DNA of 64,000 bases from Riptortus pedestris (lineage: Eukaryota; Arthropoda; Insecta; Hemiptera; Alydidae). The notes below the pieces were generated by a model. That model was not told the DNA's origin, did not search any database, and was given only the letters and a program-made list of their open reading frames with translations. Of this stretch, positions 11,270 through 21,885 are shown piece after piece (within the stretch, counting starts at the first letter, position 1; every line of letters begins with the position of its first letter). Where the stretch lies: assembly GCA_019009955.1 (NCBI GenBank), contig CM032233.1, forward strand, positions 96,548,501-96,612,500, given 5' to 3'. A program made the translations under genes and the position numbers.

Positions 11270-11830
11270 GTTGGTATTGAAGACCATAGAGAACATTAGC
11301 CGCCACCGCGTGGCGTTCAAGAGATTCGCCATCAGAGTGAATGTCAACTCACCTGGGATGAGTGACTGGACTTGCAATAAGTAGTCGATTACAGCTAGTC
11401 GACAGGATCTTCAAGATCAATGTCCTTAGGGCTGACAGGCGGATTTAGTCACTAGACTCCCGCGAGTTCTGGGAGGCCCATTCAAGTACTGAGCATGCTC
11501 GATCTTGGTTGACTTATTTGATCTTAAGTTGGACGCTCTACCACTGATCTATGTCTTTTTCTTTGGGATTTTAGACCTTTGAGATCTTAAGCCGCTCTCG
11601 AGAGATTCGCCATCAGAGTTTTACGCAGTGAGTCAACCCCCTTTAACCAAGGTGGAACATGGAATGAATAATCTGACGGGCCTCATTGCACCCGGGGTGG
11701 GAGTCTGTGGTAGGTTCATCCTGTGTCTGCGTTTCTTTGAACGGGATCAAAGAGAGTCATAACCGTTAATCATCCCTAGCGAGTTGTTTAATCGTTGACA
11801 AACACGAAATTTAAGAATTAAATTTAAAAT
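11270..11830 (-). mobile_element. SINE-E mosaic (two partial units)
   Basis: On the minus strand the block GAATCTCT...GGCGGCTAATG occurs twice, near 11300-11335 and 11590-11625. The rest (GATTATGACTCTCT-like, AGGCCCGTCAG, TGACTCAC) matches the SINE-E copies at 47515-47955 and 58268-58572. The region therefore reads as two units sharing a common 3' end. The inner unit begins with the tRNA/5S-like segment described separately. Non-coding; any transcription would be by RNA polymerase III (inference from the head). Confidence 0.6.
11455..11552 (-). repeat. 5S rRNA-like / tRNA-like SINE head
   Basis: On the minus strand, TCAGTGGTAGAGCGTCC resembles a tRNA A-box region. It is followed by GATCGAGCATGCTCAGTACT and TTGAATGGG, then CCTCCCAGAAC. 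This is close to the internal-promoter half of animal 5S rRNA (known form: GGTCAGTACTTGGATGGG). It lacks the 5' and 3' thirds of 5S, so it is not a functional 5S gene. 5S-derived SINEs (SINE3 type) are known in animals, and membership is inferred here. Confidence 0.55.
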
Positions 11831-11849
11831 TTAAGATGAAGAGATGTAG

Positions 11850-12060
11850 GCATCATGAGGAAAATTCCATTCACATCAATAAAGGTAGGAGCAGAGAAAA
11901 TTCTCCTGAAGGCCAGAGTTGTTAGAAAGCCACCCCTTCGTAGTCTGTAGCCTTCATAAGCCGATTAATGATAGACCTTAACCTGTAGAGGAGTCTACAA
12001 CTTCATTCTAACTTGCAGTCTTGCCCCACTGACATGTTGTTAGTGGGAATTTAGACAAGA
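11850..12060. repeat. Interspersed repeat family D, copy 1
   Basis: Shares several blocks in the same order with 26178-26400: GGAAAATTCCATT, CAATAAAGG, GAGAAAATT, GAGTTGTTAGA, CGTAGTCTGTAGCCT, CATAAGCCG, AATGATA and AATTTAGACAAGAAG. No coding capacity. Unknown family. Confidence 0.6.
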
Positions 12061-12736
12061 AGAGGGTTTCCAGGGGGTACAATACATTTATAGCAGGAAT
12101 TATGTTGCTCTTTGCAAAGAGAGTAAGGAATAATCGGGTTGGTGTTAGTTTCAACTCGTGGTATCAATTTTGGAAGTGATTTATTAACTTTTGAATCATG
12201 ATTTGTTGGGTTCTGGAATTTCACCCTTCTGCATGTTCCTCTATCAATTCTGTATCTTCTAACGGTTAGTCGTAAATACACGTTTACACAGTACTGTAAT
12301 AGTTTCGAATTGCGAAGATTGCCCTAAATCACGCCAAAAAAATAATTGATTTCGTTAAAAGAATTTTAGCCATCTTAAGGAAGTTGTGTAAAATAAATTG
12401 GTTTTCTCTTTTATAGTTACTTCCCTTTCTTATGTTTTCCTTCTTGTCGTAATTCATAGTCAGACGAGTTTATTGGAGTAAGACTAGAGGTTCATTGAGT
12501 ACTGGAGTACATTGTGGCTAATGGCTTTCATTGGTCAGCTAAAGCAGGTTACAGTGTCATCGCCTCAAGGATTATCATTCTAACAATTCTGGCCTTGGTG
12601 AGACGAGAAATTCTCTCCACTCTTCCTGATGCCACGTCATGGAAACAGCTACGGGAACCATAGCATATCCTTATTGCTCTCTTCAAACCCAGGTTCCAGA
12701 CGGACGCGTTTTACATATTCACAATATACAAATAAA
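12061..12736. other. No gene recognised
   Basis: A 76-residue minus-strand frame (12051-12281) shows no domain. No repeat match was found. Confidence 0.4.
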
Positions 12737-13329
12737 GTTCGTCACGCAGGGGCTGCGTAAGCTAAGCAGATTTTACGTTTTTGTGTAGCACACTTTTGAT
12801 CTCATCCTACCTCATATTCCTAATTTCTATGTTAAACAATCCATGAGTAGAAGACAACGGGGAGGCTGAAAACAAGAAAGCACGAATAAAAGTATAGATC
12901 AAGGAAACATTTTCGAAACAAGAACGCCAAATCTTGATTGAAGACGTCACCGCACAACAAATTTCCATGTATCTCGGTTCCATGAAAACATCATGTGGTA
13001 TTTAAGCTTAGAATAATGTGGTTCTTGGTATATCAGCGTATTCATATTCTGACATAAATAGGCGTGGGGTTCACGGAAGGCTAAAAACTAAAAGCCATTA
13101 ATGAACTTTACCTACCTTTAGTTTTTCATGAAACGCTTATATATCGAGCTTGGTAACGATCAAACAAAAATTGTGACCGCTAAAGCGGCAACAGACAAGC
13201 ATATATATATATAATTTTAAACGGACTCGTCATCTATTAGGCAGAATAGATGGAAATTTGAGGAAAATGTTCAAAAATCGCCTGAGTACGACCTCAATAG
13301 ATGATTTCCCTTCAGGGAGATCTGGTAAA
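12737..13329 (+). mobile_element. H1 element, T-like 5' half, full length
   Basis: The 5' end GTTCGTCACGCAGGGGCTGC runs into AAGCAGATTT and then the T-type block (GATCTCATC, CATATTCCTAATTTCTATG). The middle has TATTTAAGCTTAGAATAATG; the CCGTT/AACGAAC block is shortened. GACCGCTAAAGCGGCAAC and only five TA units (13201-13212) follow. The 3' end is GATTTCCCTTCAGGGAGATC then TGGTAA, a worn version of the hairpin plus CTAA. Confidence 0.75.
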
Positions 13330-13479
13330 ATCACAATCAAGGTTGGTTGGTTTGAAAAGCGGATATCCTCTGGTCTCTTATAGCTGGTATACACCGCTTT
13401 TAACCGGTATTTTCATTCTAGAAGTAAAATTTTTGAAAAAACGGAACTCATGTTGCCATTAATAAGATCACACGATGAA

Positions 13480-14131
13480 TGATTAAGTTCTCAAAGTATG
13501 GTGAACCGACTGAGTACCTTATTCAAGACTAACCACAGTATAACAAACAAACTGTCGAAAACATACTCTTTATTGAAGCAGGAATCACATATAATATATG
13601 TGTGTTGGCAGAGGCGAGGAGTACCTGTACCAAAATGTGACATTTTTTAAGACCAAAGTGATATCTCAAATCTGTTTATTAGGTACAAAAAATCAAAGAT
13701 TGATAGTTGGTAGGACAATTTACATATTCGACCCAGAAAAGCCATGCCCCCTTTGCGAAGATAGCCAAGACACCGTTTCGCTCTTCATCCTTAAATGCCC
13801 CGTTTTAGCAGATAGAAGAAACCACCTCCTGAAACTCAACATTCCACAGCAATCCAAGGATAATTTGTTTGACCTTATGGACAAGAATAAAATAAACTGC
13901 ATATATGTTTTCATACTTAAAGGTCTTTATGTCAGAGGGGAAAAAATACAAACACTATAATAATTAAAATAAAATTAATGTTTTATGTTTTTTTTCTGTA
14001 GTAATTATTGTATATAGTTTTAAAAAAAGAATTCTCTGTTTATGTTTATATGAAAAAAAGAAGAGGGTTGAACCCTTGCTATAAAATTGTTAAATTTTTA
14101 TAAGCAATAAAAATATTCATTCATTCATTCA
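13480..14131 (+). pseudogene. 5'-truncated LINE with C-terminal zinc-knuckle remnant
   Basis: The frame 13598-13960 encodes 120 residues ending in a true stop. It contains PCPLCEDSQDTVSLFILKCP, a CxxC...C pattern typical of the cysteine/histidine motif at the C-terminus of Jockey/CR1/R1-type LINE ORF2; the usual histidine is replaced by leucine. The 3' UTR ends AATAAAAATATTCATTCATT, a short-repeat tail typical of non-LTR elements. Upstream sequence to about 13480 looks like frameshifted ORF2. The LINE's tail abuts the TA tract of the H1 fragment that follows. Confidence 0.75.
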
Positions 14132-14132
14132 A

Positions 14133-14183
<51 letters not shown>

Positions 14184-14258
14184 ATTTGAAGACGTTTTCC
14201 GAACGTGATCACGAGTACTATGCAACAGCTGATTTCCGCTAAGGGGATTCTTCTGAAT
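14132..14258 (+). mobile_element. H1 3' fragment with TA tract
   Basis: The (TA)n tract at 14132-14181 is followed by the H1 3' block: ACATTTGAAGACGTTTTCCG, ATCACGAGTAC, and a worn hairpin CTGATTTCCGCTAAGGGGAT. The LINE tail joins the TA tract, so the LINE lies at or in the microsatellite. Confidence 0.65.
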
Positions 14259-14584
14259 TTTACGGAGGACTCCAATGCTGACACATTTCATGGGCCCTAG
14301 CTGTAATTCATATAACGAAATGCTTCCACTCACAAATTCTATTGGCGAGAAGCGAACCGTTGGTAAATTAATTTGTCGTAGTGAGTGACGGTATATTCAG
14401 GTGTTATGGTTCGCACGGTTTGCTCAGGACTCACTGATCAACCCTCACACTTTTATTCCCTCAACTCTCAAGCTTGTCTTCTATTCCCCCGCATTACCTT
14501 AAGATAGCCAGTCCTTATGCAAGATTAATTAGGCTTAATTTTAACTACTTAATTTTATTAGATTTCCAAGGAGGGGGAAACCAG

Positions 14585-14722
14585 GTTGTACTCATGACAC
14601 GATGGAGTATTTTCTTCAAATGTCCATCAAGCCTTCAATTGTTTACATTTTCTTCAATTGTTGACATTTTCTTCAAATGTCGTTCAAGCCTGGAGATGAT
14701 AAAGATGAGGTCCGTTAGTTCT
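14585..14722 (-). mobile_element. H1 3' fragment with internal triplication
   Basis: Minus-orientation H1 3' block: ACTCATGACACGATGGAG, TTTCTTCAAATGTCCATCAA, then AGATGAGGTCCGTTAG. The TTTCTTCAA(A/T)TG motif occurs three times (about 14610, 14650, 14670) where full copies have one. No terminal hairpin remains. Confidence 0.6.
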
Positions 14723-14789
14723 TAAGACTAATAACAATATGATACATACGTGTATATTTTTCACTAACTAATAACTGAAACTAAAACTT

Positions 14790-15180
14790 TTTTTTGTATA
14801 TTGTTTAATATTTATTGGTTTATTTGCAACAACATATATAAATATTACAAGCAAATGATATGAATGATATAACAATTGGCTTGATTATTGGATGAGGTGG
14901 GAAGTTGTCCATTGGCAATGCCCACATTGGAGGGAACATTGGATTGTACTATATGGAGTTATTCTTTGCACTACACAAGAAGATCTATGAAAGTGATTCG
15001 ACTAAAGGATTAGGATGTGCGCGAAGGAGAGAGTGGAATTTCTGATATCGGGACTTTACGAGGATATGGACAAAAAGTATGTTGAGGTCATTATGGAGAG
15101 TTAAATTGGATACGTTAAATGGGGATCTGTAATTTTTCGGAGTATTATGGATGGAGGGTTTGGATTTTGGAGGAACTTGA
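14790..15180 (-). pseudogene. Jockey-like LINE 3' fragment, copy 2
   Basis: The reverse complement aligns with 3980-4410: it shares CAAACCCTCCA, GAAAAATTACAGATCCCCAT, CTCCATAATGACC, TTTTGTCC...CCTCGTAAA, and the CATCCTAATCCTTTAGTCGA block. It is truncated at its 5' side (right) and ends on the left in a poly-T run, read as a poly-A tail. No open frame survives. Confidence 0.7.
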
Positions 15181-15182
15181 GG

Positions 15183-15392
15183 GTTTAGTGGAACTATCTC
15201 ACATGGTAAACCTAGAGTGGCGAGTTCGATTCACGCCTGGGCAACATGAATTTATTTAGTTACGAACTAATTAAATAAAATCCTTCGTTCCACCCTGGCT
15301 AAAAAAGGGTAATGATAACCTGTAGATTACCCGTCCCAACTGGGCATAGTAGCAAAAATTGGACGTAAATAAATAACAAACAAATAAATACA
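15183..15392 (+). mobile_element. SINE-A, copy 1
   Basis: A short retroposon with a B-box-like AGTTCGATTCACG at about 15223. It is followed by GCCTGGGCAACATGAATTTA, GTTACGAACTAATTAAATAA, TTCCACCCTGGCTA and a 3' end TTGGACGTAAATAAATAA. The same order recurs at 17935-18152 and 45934-46145. The tRNA-like box and A-rich TAAATAA tail indicate a tRNA-derived SINE. It abuts the 5' side of the minus-strand LINE relic. Confidence 0.75.
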
Positions 15393-15524
15393 TTCCTCCG
15401 TTTTAGATTATTATTAGTTAGTTTATTTTTTTAATATTTTGTTTATAACTTTTTTTAATAAATTATCTAGGAGTTGGTTCCTTTTAGATATTGTTGTCTT
15501 TATTACTAGCCTAATGTAATAAAG

Positions 15525-15644
15525 CATATTTCCCTTAAAGGAAATCAGCAATTGAGGTCGTACTCATAACGCAATTTTTGAAATTATTCTTCAAATGTCC
15601 ATCGATCCTACATAGTAGATGACGAAAATGAGGTCCGTTCAAAA

Positions 15645-15729
<85 letters not shown>

Positions 15730-16196
15730 TGTTACAGCTCTAGCGGTCGCAATTATTGTTTGATTTTGCCAAACTCGATATTTAGCCGTTTTAAGTAAAA
15801 AGGAAGATTAAGTTCGTTAATGGCTGAAATCGGGCCAGGGAGAGGGGGGGGTTTAGGGGGAGAATTTTGGAAATTCGAAATATCTCCGTTACTATAAGTC
15901 AAATCGATAAAATGTATAAAATCAATCTTATTGCACTTTAAATGTACTATAAATATTGTTATATAATTTATCCTACATCGCGAATATTAACCGAGATTTT
16001 CAGTTTTCAGCCTTCAGTAAACCCCAACTTCTACTCATGTTACATAAACAATACTCTGTTATATAATAAACCACATTATTCGAAGCTTAAATACCAAATA
16101 CTGTTTTCAAGAGACCTTTATCATACGAGATAGATGTAAATATGTTCTTGAGACCCCCCCCCTGGCTTAAATTCTGAGACTACTAAAATTTGATTG
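15525..16196 (-). mobile_element. H1 element, L-like, 5' end missing, (TA)n(TG)n tract
   Basis: Starts with the minus-oriented 3' hairpin TTTCCCTTAAAGGAAATC and AATTGAGGTCGTACTCAT, then GATGACGAAAATGAGGTCCG. A compound microsatellite follows, (TA)n at 15648-15682 and (TG)n at 15684-15727. The copy continues through GCTCTAGCGGTCGCAATT, GTTCGTTAATGGCTGAAATC, GAAATATCTCCG, TATTAACCGAGAT and CAGTAAACCCCAACTTC to a C-run at 16155-16163. It stops in the L-specific block and is followed directly by Helitron modules. Confidence 0.8.
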
Positions 16197-16199
16197 ATT

Positions 16200-16990
16200 G
16201 AGATATTAATATGGCTATATTAACATTCTCTGAGATGAACAAGAGTGCGGGTTATAAGGGAAGCCTGAAATTAAAATTAGCGATATTTCGTTTCGTATTA
16301 CTTTTTCGGCAACTATGCACATGACAAAAACTGTTTATTTTGTTATTTATAGTAACTTTTGTTATATACACTTTTGTCATATATTGAACTATAAATGAGT
16401 TATAATTGAGTTAAAAGACTCAACCGAACTAAACAAAACTCGGTATGTGTATTAGCATTAACGCCTCCATGATAATAAGCTGTACCAACATTTTTAGGGG
16501 CTAGCAGGAGTGGGGGTTGTAAGGGAGGCCTGAAATTAAAAATAGTGGTATTTGGTTTCTTTTTGGTTTTTCGGCAAATATGCACATCACAAAAGTATTT
16601 TTTTATATAGAGTAACTTTTGTTATATTTCCTTTTGTCGCATAATAAAGTATAAACGAGATATACACTAAAAACTAAAGCGGGAACCGACAATTTTATTG
16701 GAAACTAACGATTGAACCAAACTTAACAAAACTCGGTATGTGCATTAGCATTAATTCTTCCATGATTATAAGCTATATTAATATTTTTAGGTTCAAACGG
16801 AGTGGTGGTCATAAGAGTGGCATGAAAAAAAAAATACGTGTCTTTTCATTTTCTATTTGTTTTTCGGCACATGCCCATAACAAAAGTTGTTTACTTTGTT
16901 ATCTAGAGTAACATTTGTTGCATTCAATTTTGTCGTAAAATGAAGTAAACACGCTAAAACTGTAGCGGGAGTCATTAATTTTATTAGAAT
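16200..16990 (+). mobile_element. Helitron-related tandem modules (family F), copy 1
   Basis: About 2.7 units of a period near 290 bp; ACAAAACTCGGTATGTG occurs at 16432 and 16726. Each unit has ATTAGCATTAA, CATGAT.ATAAGCT, a G-rich GGGGGTTGTAAGGGAGGCC, TTTTTCGGCAAATATGC and a stretch like AGAGTAACTTTTGTTATAT. The same units at 54396-55250 lead into a canonical Helitron 3' end, which gives the family its label. No Rep or helicase coding is present. Confidence 0.7.
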
Positions 16991-17934
16991 TTACTTAAGT
17001 GTTTTTAATAAATGCATATTATGACAAATGATGTTATTTTTTAGTCTTATGTAATAGTTCTTAGTATGATTCGGATTAGTGAGGTAATAATTTTTCGTCG
17101 CCCCTTCAAATTTATTTATTTTTTTAAAAAAATATCTTTGCTATTTATTTCCAATAGAAATGTAAACTATAAGAGCATTTCCACTATTTATTTTGTAAAA
17201 TGGATTATTTAAACAGTCATGCTGAATTTATACAAGGAGTGATAGCGGAAGTTGTAGGGAATCAAACTCTTTGGTTCTGGTAATACACTATCTCCGATAG
17301 TGATGTTATTGAAACAAATATGTACTATCATAACAATTAAACATTAATGGTAATGTCATTATGACAAAAGGCAATATGCGTTTAAACTCGATATGATTGT
17401 TTAAAGTATTACTTAAGATGCAGGTAGGACTGCGATCTCTTCCCCTCACCTAGCTTTTTGAGTATAAATGAAATTATTTTTAGAGTACCACTATTATTTA
17501 TTTCCATCAGATAGATAAATTATTAAAATAATATTTTGAATCAATAATTTAAGAAAAAGAATGTTGATAACTCTCATGCGGGAGCGGAAGATGACGGGAG
17601 GCTAAAACAGTTAATTGAGTTTACTTCTTTCCTGTAGTATGCTGGCATTGCTGGAAGTGATTTCCACCGAGATTTACTATTACGAATATAATTTACGTAG
17701 AAAACTATGCATAAACTACATGTGTTCGGATTGGGTTTTGACGGGAAATATGTTCCTTATAGATGGTATTCAATTATAATAAATGCTATACATGATTATG
17801 GTTTGAATTACTCAAAAACGTCGAGAGGGATAGATTAGGAACACATTTTCATTTATTCTTCTAACTAAAATTTTATTCTATTAGTGTCCAAAAGGTTGCC
17901 CTTTAGGATTGGCTATTTTGGAAAAACATTAAGT
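16991..17934. other. No gene recognised
   Basis: AT-rich, no repeat match to the rest of the window, and no open frame with a recognisable motif. Confidence 0.45.
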
Positions 17935-18152
17935 CGTGGAGGGTAGTGTAATTGTACACATTGAAGTCTTGCTATAAAAATACCATCGTGCGATTCCCGC
18001 CTGGGCAATAGGAATTTACTTAGTGACGAGCTCATTAAATAAAAATATTTACTCCCACCCTGTCTAGAAATTGGGGACAACCTAATAGATAACCTTCCCC
18101 AATTCGCAATATTAGCAAACATTGGAAGCTAATAAATAATAATAATAAATAA
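17935..18152 (+). mobile_element. SINE-A, copy 2
   Basis: Contains CGTGCGATTCCCGCCTGGGC (B-box region), then AGGAATTTACTTAGTGACGA, GCTCATTAAATAAA, CCCACCCTGTCTAG, GATAACCTTCCCCAATTC and a (TAA)n/(TAAA)n tail. This is the same plan and orientation as copies 1 and 3. The internal body differs by small indels, so this is an old copy. Confidence 0.75.
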
Positions 18153-18993
18153 ATAAAATATTGATTTCATTGAACCTTCACCAGATGTACTCAAAAATGA
18201 CGTCGTCAATTAATATTTTACATTCTATACAACATGACCCCCTCCCCCCCATACCATACGACATTTTTAACCACTTCATTCAGAGGGGATGGAACTGTAA
18301 ATTTGTAACATCTCAGGTATTATGAATAGGGTAGAAAAATTGCAAATAAGCAATCTTATTTTACAACTATTTTCCTATAAATGTTGTATAATTCATGAGA
18401 TTTTTACGTCAAGTAACTAAGCCAATATAGATCTTATATCCAGGTGGTATATCGATTCCTGTTTTATAGACATCTTACTACGGAACAAACAGAGAAAATA
18501 TGGTGTGTTGAGGTCATCAGCACGTTCTAAGAAGGCCGTGGGAAATCAGCTTCCTTTCAGTGGGTGGGATTGTCGTTTATTCCAGCAGTCAATAGATATA
18601 ATTTGTTTTCTATTACTCTGCATTAAAAGGTCTCATCTTTCAGGATGCAATCAATAGGAATCTTCTTGTTTTAACGTGTGGGAAATGTCTCCTATGACAA
18701 TTATTATAATGAGAGTAATAAATGTGTTTTAATATAATTCCCTCTCTCTGGAGGGAAGCAAATAACTTCTAATATCTTCCCAGAAAGCACTCATCCACTA
18801 ACATTTACGGTGAAGGATTATAAAGGAAGGAGCATTTGCTAACAATTACAGCGGAAGGAAACCTTGAAATGACAACCTGTTTATTTTTTCCCGCTAGGCC
18901 AGGGGGGAGGATTGCTCGGGTAGGTACAGGCCACCGACCTAGCCCCGGCCTCTCCTAAGTACTTCTTGTAGCAGATTACTCTTGACAATCCCT
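18153..18993. other. No gene; possible decayed H1 near 18240-18560
   Basis: Traces of minus-strand H1 are visible: a C-run at 18240-18250, GAAAAATTGCAAATAAGCAA, CAATCTTATTTTAC, and CGTGGGAAATCAGCTT near 18538. They are too worn for a firm call. No protein is recognisable. Confidence 0.35.
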
Positions 18994-19485
18994 CAGCTCT
19001 TATTTTCATCCATTATTTTACTGCCAACGAGGAAACGAAAATTATAGAAATAAGAATAATAACAAATATCCTATTTAAGCCTCTACAAAGGACCTTTAAT
19101 ATGTATTCTTTTAGCGACCTGACGTTTTGAACTACGTCGTTTAGAAGTAACGTGGTAAAACGTTTCTCATTTCGCATCGTTAGATCTAATTTTAAAAGCC
19201 CTTGCTTTAGTCATGTTATCAACTTCCAGACAATACCTGTAACACATGTGTCCTTCACATTAAGCAGGGGCTGATTAAACTAAGCAGATTTCCCACATGC
19301 ACTAGTGATCTCACCTATAAATATAATCTTTATATCTAAATAAGTGCAAGTCCGATGAGTAGAAGTAGGGTTGAGTTCACTGAAGGTTGGAAACGAGAAA
19401 ATACTAATTGTTACCAAATATTTTTCCAACAAATCAGATGACGACACCAATTAAGATTTTACGTAGTTCACTCGAAAATGTTTAT
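18994..19485 (+). repeat. Left arm of a long inverted duplication
   Basis: The reverse complement matches 24031-24559 over about 490 bp. Shared blocks include CAGCTCTTATTTTCATCCAT, TTATTTTACTGCCAA, GAAATAAGAATAATAACAAA, CTTTAATATGTATTCTTT, TCTCATTTCGC and the H1 T-type end. The match includes non-H1 sequence, so it is more than two H1 insertions facing each other. Confidence 0.8.
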
Positions 19486-19560
19486 TTGATGTGGAGATTT
19501 ACCTGAATAATTTAACACTAAAGATCATATTTCTCAATTGCTGAAATCGGACCAGAAAAA
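19258..19560 (+). mobile_element. H1 T-type half element
   Basis: AAGCAGGGGCTGATTAAACT AAGCAGATTTCCCACATG is a T-type 5' end lacking the outer GTCCGTCACG (replaced by GTCCTTCACATT). It is followed by CTAGTGATCTCACC, GATGAGTAGAAGTAGGG and GAGTTCACTGAAGGTTGG. The 3' half and microsatellite are absent. Part of the inverted duplication arm. Confidence 0.65.
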
Positions 19561-19639
19561 GGGGGAATTCAATAAATGAAATATCACAGTTATGAGTCGG
19601 ATTGAAAAATGTCACATTTTTTTCATAACTCAAAAATAT

Positions 19640-20410
19640 TAAGGTTTTGTTTGATCGTTACCAAACTCGGTATTTAATTGTTTTATAGAAAAAGAAAGAT
19701 TTAGTTCGTTAATGGCTGAAATCGGACAAGTGAGAGTGGGGTTAAGAGAGGGGAATTTCGAAAGTTCGAAATATCTCTGTTACTATACGTCGGATCGAAA
19801 GCTTGTATAGAAATAACCTTATTGCAAATAATATGTACTATAAATATTGTTATATACATTTATTCTCTACCTTGAATATTAACCGAGATATTTGCAATTT
19901 TCATATTCGACTTTTGTCGGTTCTGTTCGTGCGATTTCGCAGAGTTAGTTTGGTCGTATCTGTAACTGGTCGGCTCTCGTGAAATTGGTGTAAGCTTCTT
20001 ATTTGTGATATATATGCAAATAAGTTCTGTTGATCCACACCCCCCTAGGAATCTTTAGTTCATGGTGTATTGAAATTTGAGTGATTGCAATAAAAATTAT
20101 GATTCATTATAAAATACAGTACTAGATATAGTAAATAGTTTGCAATAAAGTTAATATGTTATTTTCAGATATATTTCTGTAATTGTTTTTCTCTCCGTTG
20201 AAGAATATGTCTATAAGTGGTTGGCTGACCTGTTTGTTTACAATTCAGAAGCCGTTTCCGTTGGGAGCTTATTAAAATAACTGAAAGATTTCTCATTACC
20301 GTTTGTATTTATTCGCGATAGTGGTGAGTGTTACCAGTATTCTGATTTCTCAATTGCAAAACTTCACGTAGGAAATCAGCATAATTTACGCAGCCCCTTT
20401 GTGACGGACT
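19640..20410 (-). mobile_element. H1 element, L-type, 3' end missing
   Basis: Minus orientation. It starts at TTTTGTTTGATCGTTACCAA, beyond the missing TA tract and hairpin. It runs through GTTCGTTAATGGCTGAAATC, AAATATCTCTGTTACTATAC and TATTAACCGAGATATTTGC, then the L block (ACTAGATATAGTAAATAGTT, CCGTTTGTATTTATTCGC, GTGTTACCAGTATTC). It ends at ACGCAGCCCCTTTGTGACGG ACT, the H1 5' terminus. Confidence 0.75.
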
Positions 20411-20688
20411 TTTTTTATATAGGGAGAATCAACGCACCTTTACATACGGGAGTAGCGGAGCTGCTGTTTCGGAATGAAGGAGAAAAGTTTCTAAAAGAAT
20501 GATGATACGGCTGTTGAAGGAGCTGATGGGTGGGGTTGAAAGACACTGGGTGTAATGGGAGGCACGTGCTATGAGGATGGAATGCACCCAGGAGATGAAA
20601 GGCCTCCGGGATCTATTGGCCCTTGGGGCAGTTATCAGGGAATATCTCTACTACCCACTTCACCAACCCTCTCCCCTCCCACACCTCC

Positions 20689-20692
<4 letters not shown>
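20411..20692. other. No gene recognised
   Basis: A short unassigned stretch between two H1 copies, ending in a C-rich run before a TA tract. Confidence 0.4.

Positions 20693-20750
<58 letters not shown>
20693..20750. repeat. (TA)n microsatellite abutting an H1 3' end
   Basis: About 28 TA units, directly followed by the minus-oriented H1 3' terminus (TTAGCATATGCCCC). This places a TA tract outside the element as well as inside it. Confidence 0.9.
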
Positions 20751-20873
20751 TAGCATATGCCCCTTAGGTGAAATCAGCTATTGAGGTTGTACTTATGATG
20801 AGATTTTCAAAACATTTCTTCAAATGTTCATAGATCCTACTAAGGAGATGACTAAAATAATATCAGTTCAAAA

Positions 20874-20931
<58 letters not shown>

Positions 20932-21299
20932 TTGTTTTTTTGGAGGTTTGGTCAATGTTGGTGAAAAAAATCTTAGTTTATGCCGATATTTCGAGAATTT
21001 TATTTTCTCTTCTTCAGGGCTGTAAAAATACAAGTGCTACTTTATAATATTCCACATTATTGTTATATTAGAGTGTAACAGGAGGTGTTTAAGCTATTTT
21101 ATAAGTGTTTTGCTACACTTTAATTCAACTAGAATGTGCAATATTATAAAGTAGCTCCTTTATTTTTACAGCCCTGAAGAAGAGAAAATAAAATTCTCGA
21201 AATATCGGCATAAACTAAGATTTTTTTCACCAACATTGACCAAACCTCCAAAAAAACAACAACACCATATATAAATATAACCTGGTCGAAAACATCAAC

Positions 21300-21371
<72 letters not shown>

Positions 21372-21833
21372 GATAACGCTCTAGCGGTCGCAATTTTTGT
21401 CTGATGGATGACAAACTCGATATTTCATATAAAAATGAAGATCAAGTTCGTTAACGGCTAACATTGGAACATTGGGGGGGGGGTTAGAGCGGGGAATTTC
21501 GAATTTTCAAAATATCTCCGTTATTATCCGTCCTACCGAAAAAAAACATAGAATAAATCTTAAGTAATGTTCTATAAATGTTTTTATGTGAGTTTTTTTA
21601 ATATTATTATCTTGATTATTAAACGAGATAGTAGCACTGTTTTAGTTTTTGGCCTTCAGTAAACCCCCACTCCTACTCATGTTATAACAACAATAAGGTG
21701 TTATATTATGAAGCACATCATTTGATGCCTAAAAACCAAATATTGTTCTCATTGAACTTTTACTTTTTGAGATAAATGCAAATACGTTACGCAGGTGGGG
21801 AATCTGGTTAGTTAACGCAGCCCCTGCGTGCCG

Positions 21834-21837
<4 letters not shown>
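20750..21837 (-). mobile_element. H1 element, M-type, split by a foldback in its TA tract
   Basis: A minus-oriented full element. The 3' end (worn hairpin GCCCCTTAGGTGAAATC, then AGCTATTGAGGTTGTACT) leads to a TA tract at 20878-20927. A 337-bp foldback follows (20929-21265), then a second TA tract (about 21305-21369), AACGCTCTAGCGGTCGC, a G-run (21473-21483), AAATATCTCCG and the M-type TTGAGATAAATGCAAATACG. The 5' terminus is GCAGCCCCTGCGTGCCGGAC. Flanking TA on both sides of the foldback indicates insertion into the microsatellite. Confidence 0.8.
20929..21265. mobile_element. Foldback element with hammerhead-like cores
   Basis: Near-perfect inverted arms of about 125 bp (20929-21055 and 21140-21265) flank a spacer of about 85 bp. 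The outer ends are GTGTTGTTTTTTTGGAGG and CCTCCAAAAAAACAACAACA. Each arm carries a CTGAAGA, a 5-bp stem (GAGAA/TTCTC) and GAAATATC, flanked by GCC and GGC. This resembles the catalytic core of a minimal type-I hammerhead, as reported in some Penelope-like retroelements, but one extra A lies between CTGAAGA and the stem. No protein. Family assignment is open. Confidence 0.65.

Positions 21838-21881
<44 letters not shown>
21838..21881. repeat. (TA)n microsatellite at an H1 5' end
   Basis: Twenty-two TA units directly after the H1 5' terminus and before the Tc1-like relic. Confidence 0.9.

Positions 21882-21883
<2 letters not shown>

Positions 21884-21885
<2 letters not shown>

Noticed and set aside
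11455..11552. Functional 5S rRNA gene
   Set aside because: Only the internal-promoter half is similar, and the 5' and 3' arms needed for helix I are missing.
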